From positions 1 through 64,000 of the forward strand of contig JBCCUL010000043.1 of NCBI GenBank assembly GCA_039197065.1: a stretch of 64,000 nucleotides of DNA, read 5' to 3'. The first letter of the stretch is position 1. Every line of letters starts with the position of its first letter. This DNA is from JANQPX01 sp039197065. Its GTDB lineage: Bacteria > Pseudomonadota > Alphaproteobacteria > Geminicoccales > Geminicoccaceae. Made by a program: the position numbers and the translations under genes. The notes under the pieces were generated by a model. It had not been told where the DNA came from, ran no database searches, and was given only the letters and a program-made list of their open reading frames with translations. Shown here one piece after another: positions 17,596 through 26,511 of the stretch.

Positions 17596-18594
17596 TCAGT
17601 TCGCTGGAAGGATTGGGGTCGGCACGTCAGTCGTTTCCTCGGTCAGGGTTTCGAGGAAGGCGACGACATCGGCGATCTCCTCCGGTGTCGTCGAAAAAGG
17701 GCGCATCTTCGTCGACAGCGATGGCCGCTTGATGCCGCCGCTTGCATAGTGGGAGATAAGCGTCTCGATGTCCCAGACCTGACCGGCATGGCCGAAAGGT
17801 GCGCGCAATGTGGTGTTGCGAAGACCCGGCGTCTTGAACGCATACATAGCCTTGGGATTATTCGGCTCCAAAGCTGCGCGGCCGATATCGTCGGTAACCA
17901 GCCCGATATCGTGAAACTCGTTGTCGGTGAAGTTCCAGCCGGTGTGGCAGTCCGCACAATGCATCTTACCGACGAATAGATCGAAGCCCCGCTTGGCGCT
18001 CGCAGAGATCGCGTCCTCGTTGCCCTCGACCCAGCGATCGAAGGGCGCCCAGCCGGAGACGATGGTGCGCTCGTAGGTTGCTATCGCCGTAAGGATCGCC
18101 TCACGAGACAAGCCTTCACCGGGGAAGAGCTTAGTGAACCAGTAGCTATACTCGTCGACCTGCCCAAGCCGACGGATCACGTCTTCGAACTTAGCTGCCA
18201 TTTCGACGTCAGCTGTGATCGGACCCGCAGCCTGTTCCTCAAGCGTCGCGGCGCGCCCATCCCAGAAATACGGCTCGACCCAGGCCATGTTGATCACGGT
18301 GGGCGCATGGCGCCCCAATGGCTCATTGGCGGCGCCTACCGCCGTCTCCACAGGCGTTTCCCATCCGAATGAGGGGTTATGGCAACTGGCACAGCTCATG
18401 TTTTGCGCACCGGATAGGCGCGGATCGAAATAGAGCATTTTGCCGAGCGTCGCGATCTGAGGACTGTAAGGTGCGTCCGCTGGGAAGGGGATGCTCATCG
18501 GCCGTGCGAATGCGGTTCTGTCAGCCTGGGCGGCAATTAAGGAAGGCGCCAAGGCTAAGAGAACACCAAAGACAACGATGAATGGAGCAAGCAT
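17596..18594 (-). CDS. Di-heme cytochrome c peroxidase / MauG-family protein
   Basis: 332 residues, exported to the periplasm by a Sec signal (MLAPFIVVFGVLLALAPSLIAAQA). Two c-type heme motifs are visible, CASCH near residue 70 and CADCH near 215, with family blocks GKMLYFDPRLSG, HAPTVINMAWVEPYFWDGR and KTPGLRNTTLRAPFGHAG. Members reduce H2O2 with electrons from cytochrome c or, in MauG-like proteins, oxidise a protein or small substrate; the sequence does not decide between these. The ATG at 18594 has AGGGA 9 bp upstream; an earlier in-frame ATG at 18636 has no site. Followed closely by the chemoreceptor gene. Confidence 0.9.
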   Translation of the reverse strand: MLAPFIVVFGVLLALAPSLIAAQADRTAFARPMSIPFPADAPYSPQIATLGKMLYFDPRLSGAQNMSCASCHNPSFGWETPVETAVGAANEPLGRHAPTVINMAWVEPYFWDGRAATLEEQAAGPITADVEMAAKFEDVIRRLGQVDEYSYWFTKLFPGEGLSREAILTAIATYERTIVSGWAPFDRWVEGNEDAISASAKRGFDLFVGKMHCADCHTGWNFTDNEFHDIGLVTDDIGRAALEPNNPKAMYAFKTPGLRNTTLRAPFGHAGQVWDIETLISHYASGGIKRPSLSTKMRPFSTTPEEIADVVAFLETLTEETTDVPTPILPAN

Positions 18595-18892
18595 GTCTCG
18601 AAATCCCTGCTTTTCAATCCGAGACGACGCTATCATCGGTTTATTTATTTCTGGTTAACGCAGTCGGCATGGTATCGCGACGTCGATTCCATAGCGCAAT
18701 CACTGCGATGGCGCGTAATAAGCGGTTCGACTCGTCGGGAAGATCTGAATCTGCCAGATATAGCTGCCGGAAATACGGCCGGCGTGAACGAAAGGCAGCG
18801 TTACCAAGCCATCATCATCGGCGGCGGAAAATTGCCCTCTTTACGTGCCAATACGTTGAATGGGCCCCTCATCGTTGAAGAGGAGAGGGCGC

Positions 18893-20959
18893 TCACGCAG
18901 CCTTAGCCTGCCTGTCATGCATGACGGCCACCCCCTTTTCTTCGATTAGCCGATCCGTTCGGGCAGGCGGTAGCGGTCGTGCAAACAGATATCCTTGGGC
19001 ATAGGGAGCCCCCATCATTCTCAGCATGACGGCCTGTTCCAGAGTTTCGACGCCTTCGGCAATCAAGGTGGTTCCGAGTTCTGCTGATAGTTTGACGAGC
19101 CCATCGACGATTGCTCTATCGGGCGGGTCATCCAACAGGTCTTCAATGAAGGACCGGTCGATCTTGAACTCACTGACCGGCAGGTTCTTCAAGTGCGAAA
19201 GTGATGCGAAGCCGGTGCCAAAATCATCCAGTGAGACACCGTACCCTCGATCACGCCATTGTTGCAGAAGGTCCGGAACATGATGGTTCCCACGTCCCAA
19301 TATGCACCCTTCGGTAATCTCGAAGGTCAGATGGCCGGAATCGACCGCCGAGTCCTTATAGCAGCGCTCCACCCATCGCAAATGGTTCCTATCATTGATC
19401 TGATCCTGATGGATGTTGATGGCGATGCGCGGCACCGCAAGGCCACCGCCCCGCCAGCGAAGAATGTCCTGGATCGACTGACGTATGACAACTTCAGAAA
19501 GAGCGACGATCAACCCTCGCTCCTCTGCAATTGACAGAAAGGCACCTGGCAGGAGAAGGCCTTCGCGTGGATGTTGCCATCTGACGAGCGCCTCCAGACC
19601 GAAGATGCGGCCATCGGTCAGCGAGAATTGCGGCTGGTAGTAGACGACGAACTGACCGCGCGCGATCCCTTCTCGAATCTCTTCCGACAGGCGCTCGGCG
19701 CGCAGCGCGCTTTCTCGCAGGTTCGCGCTGAAATAGCTCCATTGACAGCCCGCCGTCGCCTTTGCGTGATACATGGCCATATCGGCGTTATCGAGCAGGT
19801 CGCGCGCTGTCCGGCCGTGCTTCGGAGCCAAAGCGATGCCGACAGACGTTCCGGTATGCACGCGCCGGCCGTTCAGCGTGATCGGTTGCTCGATGATCTC
19901 GACGATGCTCTTCGCCAGCTTCTCGATCTCCTCGGAATCTCTGGTCCCGCGCTTGAGCAAAGCAAATTCGTCGCCTCCAATTCTGGCGACGGTCGTGTCC
20001 TGATAGGGGAGTTCCTGTAAACGCTTGCCGACGATGCGCAAGACATCGTCACCGCCGGAATGACCATGCACATCGTTGATGGTCTTGAAGTTAACGAGAT
20101 CCATCATGAAGATCGCGAAGGGTTTTGGTGTCGTCTCTTTGAGTTCGGCCTCGATCATCGAGACGAGCGCGCGTCTGTTGGCGAGGTCGCAGATTGTGTC
20201 CTGCCATGCCAGCGTCTCGATATGCGCATGGGCATCGCTGAGATCGATGTGACGCCACGCCAAGAGAACGACGGCGATGACGACGGCTGCAACCAGCAAG
20301 ACCAGGATACCGCAAAGGATGAAGAGCCAGGTTGCCCCATGAGCCACAGACCAGGCCGAGAAGAAACTGATCTCCTCACTGACCGCCTGCACGCCTCGAA
20401 GGTCTCCCAGCATCCAGTCTTTTTTGGGGCTCTCTTCATGGCTGTTGTGGCAGCCGACACAGCTCTCAGCCATGCGAAGCGCCATCGCGTTGCGCATGAC
20501 CGGCTCGCCGTCGATGTCGTCCAGCCGGCTGAACATGTCCTGGTCCGGATTCTCTTCGAAGAAGCTAAGTGCGTCCTCTTCGAACAGGTCCTGGGGCCCA
20601 GACATCGGCCGTTCAAAGAACGGGTAGCGGCTGAAGAAGCGAAAATTCTTGGTATCGTATTGTTGGCTCAGGCTTTCCGTCAGGCCATGCATGAAGGTCG
20701 CTGGAAAGGGAATGGCGTTATCGTGATTGGAGAAATCTCGGCTTACGTTAACGCCATTGTGACTGGCCGGCCCAACGATGTCGCGGGAATAGAAGTGTTG
20801 CGTATCGGAGAGGATTTCGAGATAGGCCATCGCGCTGGTTTCGGCAGAAAACCGCTCGACATGCGTGGTGATCTTGATGAGGACCGTTGCAATCGAAACC
20901 AGCAGAGCAGCGGCACCACCAAGAGCGAGCAGTAAGACGATCTTTCGACGGCTGTACAT
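18893..20959 (-). CDS. GGDEF-EAL protein with periplasmic heme-type (DUF3365) sensor
   Basis: 688 residues. Helix about 7-28; a periplasmic domain of about 180 residues with the single CXXCH motif CVGCH near 165, matching the DUF3365/Tll0287-like heme-binding sensor family; second helix about 208-235; GGDEF domain with an intact RIGGDEFALL; EAL domain with LEALVRWQHP, EITEGCIL, LDDFGTGFASLSHL, EFKIDRSF and IAEGVETLEQ, so phosphodiesterase residues are intact. No RxxD inhibitory site is evident before the GGDEF motif. It probably makes or degrades cyclic di-GMP under redox or gas control. It lies upstream of, and in the same orientation as, the di-heme peroxidase and chemoreceptor genes. Confidence 0.9.
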   Translation of the reverse strand: MYSRRKIVLLLALGGAAALLVSIATVLIKITTHVERFSAETSAMAYLEILSDTQHFYSRDIVGPASHNGVNVSRDFSNHDNAIPFPATFMHGLTESLSQQYDTKNFRFFSRYPFFERPMSGPQDLFEEDALSFFEENPDQDMFSRLDDIDGEPVMRNAMALRMAESCVGCHNSHEESPKKDWMLGDLRGVQAVSEEISFFSAWSVAHGATWLFILCGILVLLVAAVVIAVVLLAWRHIDLSDAHAHIETLAWQDTICDLANRRALVSMIEAELKETTPKPFAIFMMDLVNFKTINDVHGHSGGDDVLRIVGKRLQELPYQDTTVARIGGDEFALLKRGTRDSEEIEKLAKSIVEIIEQPITLNGRRVHTGTSVGIALAPKHGRTARDLLDNADMAMYHAKATAGCQWSYFSANLRESALRAERLSEEIREGIARGQFVVYYQPQFSLTDGRIFGLEALVRWQHPREGLLLPGAFLSIAEERGLIVALSEVVIRQSIQDILRWRGGGLAVPRIAINIHQDQINDRNHLRWVERCYKDSAVDSGHLTFEITEGCILGRGNHHVPDLLQQWRDRGYGVSLDDFGTGFASLSHLKNLPVSEFKIDRSFIEDLLDDPPDRAIVDGLVKLSAELGTTLIAEGVETLEQAVMLRMMGAPYAQGYLFARPLPPARTDRLIEEKGVAVMHDRQAKAA

Positions 20960-21286
20960 GATCCTTAGCGACGTGATCGGAGATCGTCTTTATTTCATGC
21001 CGTAGCTAACAATCCGTTAATTCTAATGACGCAAGACTCATCAAGCGCAAGATCTCCTCTTGGCATCCGATATTCAGCGATCTGCCCGAAGCGGACCGGT
21101 GAAGTGTTCGTGGGACCCAAAGCGTCTTTTGCCGGTTGCGCCGCCGGACGTGGCGGAGCGCAGGTCGCTGCGGCAGCAGTATGCGTCATGTACGCCGATG
21201 GAACGCTTGAACAGCCATGGCGTCTGGTCACCACCCGGCCTATTGGTTAGCTTCAAGAGCCCGAAAAGCGCTCTCAATAGCCGGAA
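20960..21286. other. Divergent promoter region between GGDEF-EAL and coxC
   Basis: 327 bp between divergent genes. Several overlapping short frames exist on both strands but none has a recognisable product or ribosome-binding site. Presumably holds promoters for both flanking genes; no clear motif was identified. Confidence 0.45.
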
Positions 21287-22513
21287 ATGCTGACTGTAAC
21301 CTACGACCCGATATTGGTCACCGCGTCTATCCTGGTCGCCGTCATGGCGTCGTTCACCGGCCTTCGGCTAACGACGGGGATCAGTGGGCTTGGACCTCAG
21401 GAACGTCGTTGGGCGATTGCCAAGGCGGCGGTGGCGCTCGGCTCCGGCATCTGGTCGATGCATTTCGTCGGCATGCTCGCCGTTCAGCTGCCGATCGTTC
21501 TGGCCTATGACGCGTTGCCAACGCTGATCTCGGTGCTGATCGCCATATTGGTGGTCGGTATCGGTCTAATTCTTCTCCATTTCGGCGCTCGCACCCGGGC
21601 GCGCATCGCGGTTGCAGGTCTGCTGACCGGGATCGGGATCGTGAGCATGCACTATGTGGGCATGGCTGCGGTGCGTGGGAACTGCATCATTATCTATGAC
21701 CCGATTGGCGTTTTGCTCGCGACGGGTATCGCGGTTATCGCTTCGATTCTGTCGCTTGAGCTTGCCTATCACAAGCGAACTTTCGGCCTTACGCTTGTGG
21801 GTGCTGTTGTCCTCGGCCTGACGATTACTGCGATGCACTATACCGCGATGCTTTGGACGACCTTTCTTCCAGGCGAGGGCATCGATTTCGTTCCGGAGCC
21901 CAGCCTTTCTTCCGGCACGCTGGCCCTCATCGTCTCGCTTGCAGCCTTCATGATCTGTGGCCTGTTCCTGTTGATGACCGTCCCGATCGGTATTGCCGCC
22001 GAGGAATTTGATGAAGCCCAGTCAAAGGCCGAAGCTTTCCCATCAAAAGAGGAGGCTGAGCCCGCAGGATCATCTTTTGATGGCGACGAGAAAACTGCGG
22101 GACGCAGGTCCAGCCGCGATGCGGCGCTTTCCAAGGCCTTCACCGATCAACCATCGGCGGATTTAGAGCGGCAGCCAATCCGCATTCCATATCAGCGTGA
22201 GGACACCATCCGATTCTTAGCGCCAGATGAAATTCTCGCGATCAAGGCCCAAGGGCATTATACGAGCCTGATCAACGGTCAGGGCGGCGAACTTTTCTGC
22301 CCCTGGCCGCTCTCGAAGCTGGAGAAATCGCTTAAGAACGCAACCTTTCTCCGGACCCATAGGAGCTTTCTCGTCAACCTCCACCATGTCGCAGGCTTCA
22401 GGAGGGACGGCGATAAGGGCTTTTGCCTGATGGGCGAGGGAGCCGCGGTTCGGGAAATCCCCGTCAGCCGCTCTCAGATCCCGGCGATCCAAAAAGCACT
22501 CGGCCTGGACTGA
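21287..22513 (+). CDS. coxC: MHYT-LytTR membrane regulator of CO dehydrogenase genes, CoxC-like
   Basis: 408 residues. The N-terminal ~235 residues form seven membrane helices with the three MHYT-domain motifs MHFVGM (58-63), MHYVGM (121-126) and MHYTAM (182-187), proposed to coordinate copper and sense diatomic gases. After a charged linker, residues about 300-405 form a LytTR DNA-binding domain (ILAIKAQGHYTSLI, FLRTHRSFLVNL). This architecture is that of CoxC and CoxH of the Oligotropha cox cluster, and the gene sits just upstream of coxM as coxC does there. It is probably a membrane-bound transcription factor responding to CO or oxygen (family knowledge plus inference). Confidence 0.85.
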   Translation: MLTVTYDPILVTASILVAVMASFTGLRLTTGISGLGPQERRWAIAKAAVALGSGIWSMHFVGMLAVQLPIVLAYDALPTLISVLIAILVVGIGLILLHFGARTRARIAVAGLLTGIGIVSMHYVGMAAVRGNCIIIYDPIGVLLATGIAVIASILSLELAYHKRTFGLTLVGAVVLGLTITAMHYTAMLWTTFLPGEGIDFVPEPSLSSGTLALIVSLAAFMICGLFLLMTVPIGIAAEEFDEAQSKAEAFPSKEEAEPAGSSFDGDEKTAGRRSSRDAALSKAFTDQPSADLERQPIRIPYQREDTIRFLAPDEILAIKAQGHYTSLINGQGGELFCPWPLSKLEKSLKNATFLRTHRSFLVNLHHVAGFRRDGDKGFCLMGEGAAVREIPVSRSQIPAIQKALGLD

Positions 22514-22525
22514 CCAGCCACCGAT

Positions 22526-22558
22526 CGCATTTCGTGCAGTAGGGCCGTATTTCGTGCG
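22526..22558 (+). promoter_or_regulatory. 20-bp-spaced direct repeat upstream of coxM
   Basis: cgcatttcgtgca at 22526-22538 is repeated as cgtatttcgtgcg at 22546-22558, exactly 20 bp apart (two helical turns), 100-130 bp before coxM. LytTR regulators bind direct repeats on one DNA face at about this spacing, and each copy contains TTCGTG, which fits the TTnnnG pattern reported for the CO regulator RcoM. Role as the CoxC operator is inference. Confidence 0.6.
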
Positions 22559-22658
22559 TCGCTAAAGCTGCCCATGCTTTCGAAATGGCTAGCGAGGCGG
22601 CACTTCCTTAGAACAATTCCAATAATAAATAATACAACAGGGGCTTGCGGAGGAAGGC

Positions 22659-23534
22659 ATGATTCCAGGAGCGTTTGACTACCATCTGCCATCGAGCCTG
22701 CCGGACGCCTGCCGTCTGCTAGCCGATCTTGGCGACGATGCACGCGTGGTCGCAGGCGGCCACAGCCTGATTCCGATGATGAAGCTCAGGATGGCGTTGC
22801 CCGAGCATCTAATCGACCTCCGCGCCATCGCCGAGCTGAAAGGCATCACCATCGCGGGCGGCAAGGTGACGATCGGCGCAATGACCACCCAGACCGAGGT
22901 GATCGCCTCTGACGAGCTTGCCCACGTCTGCCCGATCCTCCGAGAAACCTCGCTTCAGATCGCTGACCCGCAGATCCGCAATCTTGGCACCATCGGCGGC
23001 AATGTCGCCAATGGCGATCCCGGTAACGACATGCCCGCCCTCATGCAAGCTCTGAGTGCGACGTACTACGTCCAGGGTGCCGCCGGCACGCGGGATATCA
23101 AGGCCAGAGACTTTTATGAGGCGGCGTTCTATACGGCGCTCAATGACGACGAGATCCTGACCGTGATCAGCTTCGAGGCACCGCCTGCTGGCCACGGTTT
23201 CTCCTATCAGAAGCAAAAGCGGAAGATTGGCGACTACGCTACGGCGGCGGCCGCCGTCCTCCTCACCATGGACGGCGGCGCCTGCAAGACGGCGTCGATT
23301 GCGCTCACCAATGTCGGCGACACGCCGTTGTTCGCCGAGGCTGCCGGTCAGGCCTTGGTCGGCTCCACCGTCGATAAGGCGGCCATCGACGCTGCGGTCC
23401 AGGCGGCGGAAGCCATCACATCGCCGGCCGAGGACGGCAGAGGTCCGGCCGCGTTCCGCACCAAGGTCGCCGGCGTGATGGTCCGGCGAGCGATCGAAGA
23501 AGCGCGAACGCGCGCTGGCGGAGGAGAAGTCTAA
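22659..23534 (+). CDS. coxM: Aerobic CO dehydrogenase medium subunit (FAD)
   Basis: 291 residues, FAD-binding flavoprotein subunit of the CoxMSL heterohexamer that oxidises CO to CO2 with quinone as acceptor. The two FAD pyrophosphate motifs occur at exactly the positions known from the Oligotropha enzyme: AGGHS at 32-36 and TIGGN at 111-115. The ribosome-binding site ggaggaa precedes the ATG. It overlaps coxS by one base. First structural gene of the M-S-L order typical of form I cox operons. Confidence 0.96.
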   Translation: MIPGAFDYHLPSSLPDACRLLADLGDDARVVAGGHSLIPMMKLRMALPEHLIDLRAIAELKGITIAGGKVTIGAMTTQTEVIASDELAHVCPILRETSLQIADPQIRNLGTIGGNVANGDPGNDMPALMQALSATYYVQGAAGTRDIKARDFYEAAFYTALNDDEILTVISFEAPPAGHGFSYQKQKRKIGDYATAAAAVLLTMDGGACKTASIALTNVGDTPLFAEAAGQALVGSTVDKAAIDAAVQAAEAITSPAEDGRGPAAFRTKVAGVMVRRAIEEARTRAGGGEV

Positions 23535-24028
23535 TGGCCAAGATGCATGTCCAGATGACCGTCAATGGCGAGGCGGTCGAGGCGCTCGCCGAGCCGCGCA
23601 CGCTTCTCATCCACTTCCTCCGCGAGCAACAGAACCTGACCGGCCCCCACATCGGCTGCGACACCGGCCATTGCGGCGCCTGCACCGTCGACATGAACGG
23701 CAAGTCCGTGAAGTCCTGCATGGTGTTCGTGGCCCAGGCCAATGGCGCCGAGGTCACCACCATCGAAGGCATCACCCAGCCCGACGGCACCATGCACGCG
23801 CTCCAGGAAGCCTTTCGCGAGCATCACGGCCTGCAATGCGGCTATTGCACGCCGGGGATGATCACCCGCGCCTACCGCCTGCTGCAGGAAAACCCGAGCC
23901 CGTCCGAAGAGGATATCCGCTACGGCATCTCCGGCAATCTCTGCCGCTGCACCGGGTATCAGAACATCGTGAAAGCCATTCAGGCGGCCGCGACCGAGCT
24001 TAGCGCCGCCAAGGAGGCCGCAGAATGA
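23534..24028 (+). CDS. coxS: Aerobic CO dehydrogenase small subunit (two [2Fe-2S])
   Basis: 164 residues. Plant-ferredoxin-like N-terminal cluster ligands C42, C47, C50 and C62 (GCDTGHCGACTVDMNG...SC) and C-terminal cluster ligands C102, C105, C137 and C139 (QCGYC...LCRC) match the Oligotropha subunit position for position. It relays electrons from the Mo-Cu site in CoxL to FAD in CoxM. The ATG overlaps the coxM stop (TAATG) and its own stop overlaps coxL by 4 bp, so the three subunits are translationally coupled. Confidence 0.97.
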   Translation: MAKMHVQMTVNGEAVEALAEPRTLLIHFLREQQNLTGPHIGCDTGHCGACTVDMNGKSVKSCMVFVAQANGAEVTTIEGITQPDGTMHALQEAFREHHGLQCGYCTPGMITRAYRLLQENPSPSEEDIRYGISGNLCRCTGYQNIVKAIQAAATELSAAKEAAE

Positions 24029-26445
24029 ACGACCAGACCCCCTCCTCAGCCGAACGCACCGCCAAGCTCGAAGGTCTCGGCTGCTCCCGAAAGCGCGTCG
24101 AGGACGCCCGCTTCACCCAGGGCAAGGGCAACTATGTCGACGACATCAAGCTCCCCGGCATGCTGTTCGGCGACTTCGTCCGCTCCCCCTACGGCCACGC
24201 CCGCATCAAATCCATCAACGCCGACGCGGCGCTCGCGGTTCCTGGCGTCAAGGCGGTGCTGACGGCGGCTGACCTGAAGCCCTTGAACCTGCACTACATG
24301 CCGACGCTCGCCGGCGACGTGCAGGCAGTCCTCGCCGAAGAGAAAGTGCTCTTTCAGAATCAGGAAGTCGCCTTCGTGGTCGCGACCGACCGTTACGCCG
24401 CCGCCGATGCGGTCGAGCTGGTGGAGGTCGAGTATGAGGACCTGCCCGCCCTGGTCGACCCTCGAAAAGCGATGGACGACGATGCGCCCATCCTGCGCGA
24501 GGACATCGCCGACAAGATGGAAGGCGCCCACGGACCTCGAAAGCACAAAAACCACATCTTCTTCTGGGACGCAGGCGATCGGTCCGGCACCGAGCAGGCG
24601 CTCGGCGACAGCGAGGTGCTCGCCGAAGAAGAGATCACCTATCAGCGCGTGCACCCCTGTCCCTTGGAAACCTGCGGCTGCGTCGCCTCGATGGACAAGG
24701 TCAACGGCAAGCTCACGCTCTGGGGCACCTTTCAGGCCCCGCACGCCGTGCGCACGGTGGCGTCCCTCATCTCCACCATCCCCGAGCACAATATCCGGGT
24801 GATCTCGCCGGACATCGGCGGCGGCTTCGGCAACAAGGTTGGCGTCTATCCCGGCTATATCTGCGCCATCGTCGCCTCGATCGTCACAGGTGTGCCGGTG
24901 AAGTGGATCGAGGACCGCATCGAGAACCTGTCCACCACCGCCTTCGCGCGCGACTACCACATGTCCGGCAAGATCTCGGCCACCAGGGACGGCCACATCA
25001 CCGGTCTCTGGTGCCACGTCCTCGCCGATCACGGAGCCTTCGACGCCTGCGCCGATCCGACCAAGTTCCCAGCCGGCTTCTTCAACATCTGCACCGGCTC
25101 CTACGACATTCCGGTCGCCTATGTCGGCGTCGATGGCGTCTACACCAACAAGGCGCCGGGCGGCGTCGCCTATCGCTGCTCGTTCCGCGTCACCGAAGCG
25201 TCCTACTTCATTGAGCGCATGATCGACGTGCTTGCCCGCAAGCTCGACATGGACCCGGTGGAGCTGCGCCAAAAGAACTTCATCAAGAAGGAGCAGTTCC
25301 CCTACACGTCAGCCCTCGGCTGGGAGTATGACAGCGGCGACTACCAAACCGCGATGAGCCAGGCGCTGGACACGGTCGAGTATAAAAAACTACGGGCGGA
25401 GCAGAAGGCCAATCGCGAGGCGTTCGATCGCGGCGAGACGCGCTCCTTGATGGGCATCGGCGTCGCCTTCTTCACCGAGATCGTGGGCGCCGGCCCGGTC
25501 AAGAATTGCGACATCCTCGGCCTTGGCATGTTCGACAGCTGCGAGATCCGCATCCACCCAACGGGCTCGGCAATCGCCAGGCTCGGCACCATCAGCCAGG
25601 GCCAGGGCCACGCCACCACCTTCGCCCAGATCCTCGCTTCCGAGATCGGCATTCCTGCTGAGAACATCACGGTTGAGGAGGGCGACACCGACACCGCCCC
25701 CTACGGCCTCGGCACCTACGGCTCACGCTCGACCCCGGTCGCCGGCGCGGCCACCGCGATGGCCGGGCGAAAGATCCGGGCGAAGGCGCAGATGATCGCC
25801 GCCTACCTCCTGGAGGTGCATGACGACGATCTCGAATGGGACGTCGATCGGTTCCAGGTGAAGGGCAACCCCGAGCGCGCCAAGACCATGGTGGAGATCG
25901 CGTTCGCCGCCTACAACCAGGCGATCCCCGGCATCGAGCCCGGCCTGGAGGCGGTCAGCTACTACGATCCGCCCAACATGACCTACCCCTTCGGCGCTTA
26001 CATCTGCGTGGTCAACATCGACATCGACACCGGCGTCACCGACATCCGCCGCTTCTACGCGCTGGATGACTGCGGCACCCGCATCAATCCCATGGTCATC
26101 GAAGGCCAGGTCCACGGCGGCCTCACCGAAGCGCTCGCGATCGCCATGGGCCAGGAGATTTCGTACGACGAGATCGGCAACGTCAAAGGCGCCAGCCTCA
26201 TGGACTTCTTCCTGCCGACCTCCGTCGAAACGCCGACCTGGGAGACGGACCACACGGTCACGCCCTCCCCCCACCATCCGATCGGCGCCAAGGGCGTCGG
26301 CGAGAGCCCGAATGTCGGCGGCGTCTCCGCCTTCTCCAACGCCATCAACGACGCCTTCGCCCACAAAGGCCTGACCCACACCCAGATGCCCCACGACCAC
26401 TGGCGCATCTGGCAAACCGCCGAGCAGCTTGGGTTGCACGGCTGA
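24025..26445 (+). CDS. coxL: Form I aerobic CO dehydrogenase large subunit (Mo-Cu)
   Basis: 806 residues, molybdenum hydroxylase subunit that binds molybdopterin cytosine dinucleotide and the Mo-S-Cu active site. The active-site loop reads VAYRCSFR at 381-388, the AYXCSFR signature of true form I CO dehydrogenase, placing the copper-binding cysteine at C385. Form II relatives have AYRGAGR instead. Other family blocks are DIGGGFGNK near 263, GTYGSRSTPVAGAA, GSQ/SQGQGH-type TISQGQGHATTFAQI and the C-terminal HPIGAKGVGESPNVGG carrying the catalytic Glu. Length matches the Oligotropha protein (809). The host is thus predicted to oxidise CO aerobically. Confidence 0.97.
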   Translation: MNDQTPSSAERTAKLEGLGCSRKRVEDARFTQGKGNYVDDIKLPGMLFGDFVRSPYGHARIKSINADAALAVPGVKAVLTAADLKPLNLHYMPTLAGDVQAVLAEEKVLFQNQEVAFVVATDRYAAADAVELVEVEYEDLPALVDPRKAMDDDAPILREDIADKMEGAHGPRKHKNHIFFWDAGDRSGTEQALGDSEVLAEEEITYQRVHPCPLETCGCVASMDKVNGKLTLWGTFQAPHAVRTVASLISTIPEHNIRVISPDIGGGFGNKVGVYPGYICAIVASIVTGVPVKWIEDRIENLSTTAFARDYHMSGKISATRDGHITGLWCHVLADHGAFDACADPTKFPAGFFNICTGSYDIPVAYVGVDGVYTNKAPGGVAYRCSFRVTEASYFIERMIDVLARKLDMDPVELRQKNFIKKEQFPYTSALGWEYDSGDYQTAMSQALDTVEYKKLRAEQKANREAFDRGETRSLMGIGVAFFTEIVGAGPVKNCDILGLGMFDSCEIRIHPTGSAIARLGTISQGQGHATTFAQILASEIGIPAENITVEEGDTDTAPYGLGTYGSRSTPVAGAATAMAGRKIRAKAQMIAAYLLEVHDDDLEWDVDRFQVKGNPERAKTMVEIAFAAYNQAIPGIEPGLEAVSYYDPPNMTYPFGAYICVVNIDIDTGVTDIRRFYALDDCGTRINPMVIEGQVHGGLTEALAIAMGQEISYDEIGNVKGASLMDFFLPTSVETPTWETDHTVTPSPHHPIGAKGVGESPNVGGVSAFSNAINDAFAHKGLTHTQMPHDHWRIWQTAEQLGLHG

Positions 26446-26511
26446 CGGGGGAGAGGAGGGGCCCGGCGTGCTGGATTGCCCCACGACAAAGCCGGGCCCA
26501 TCTTCCTGATC

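Noticed and set aside
24046..25272. 408-codon open frame antisense to coxL
   Set aside because: Antisense frame of a high-GC gene; Asp/Gly/His/Arg-rich translation, no domain, while the sense strand has unmistakable coxL motifs.
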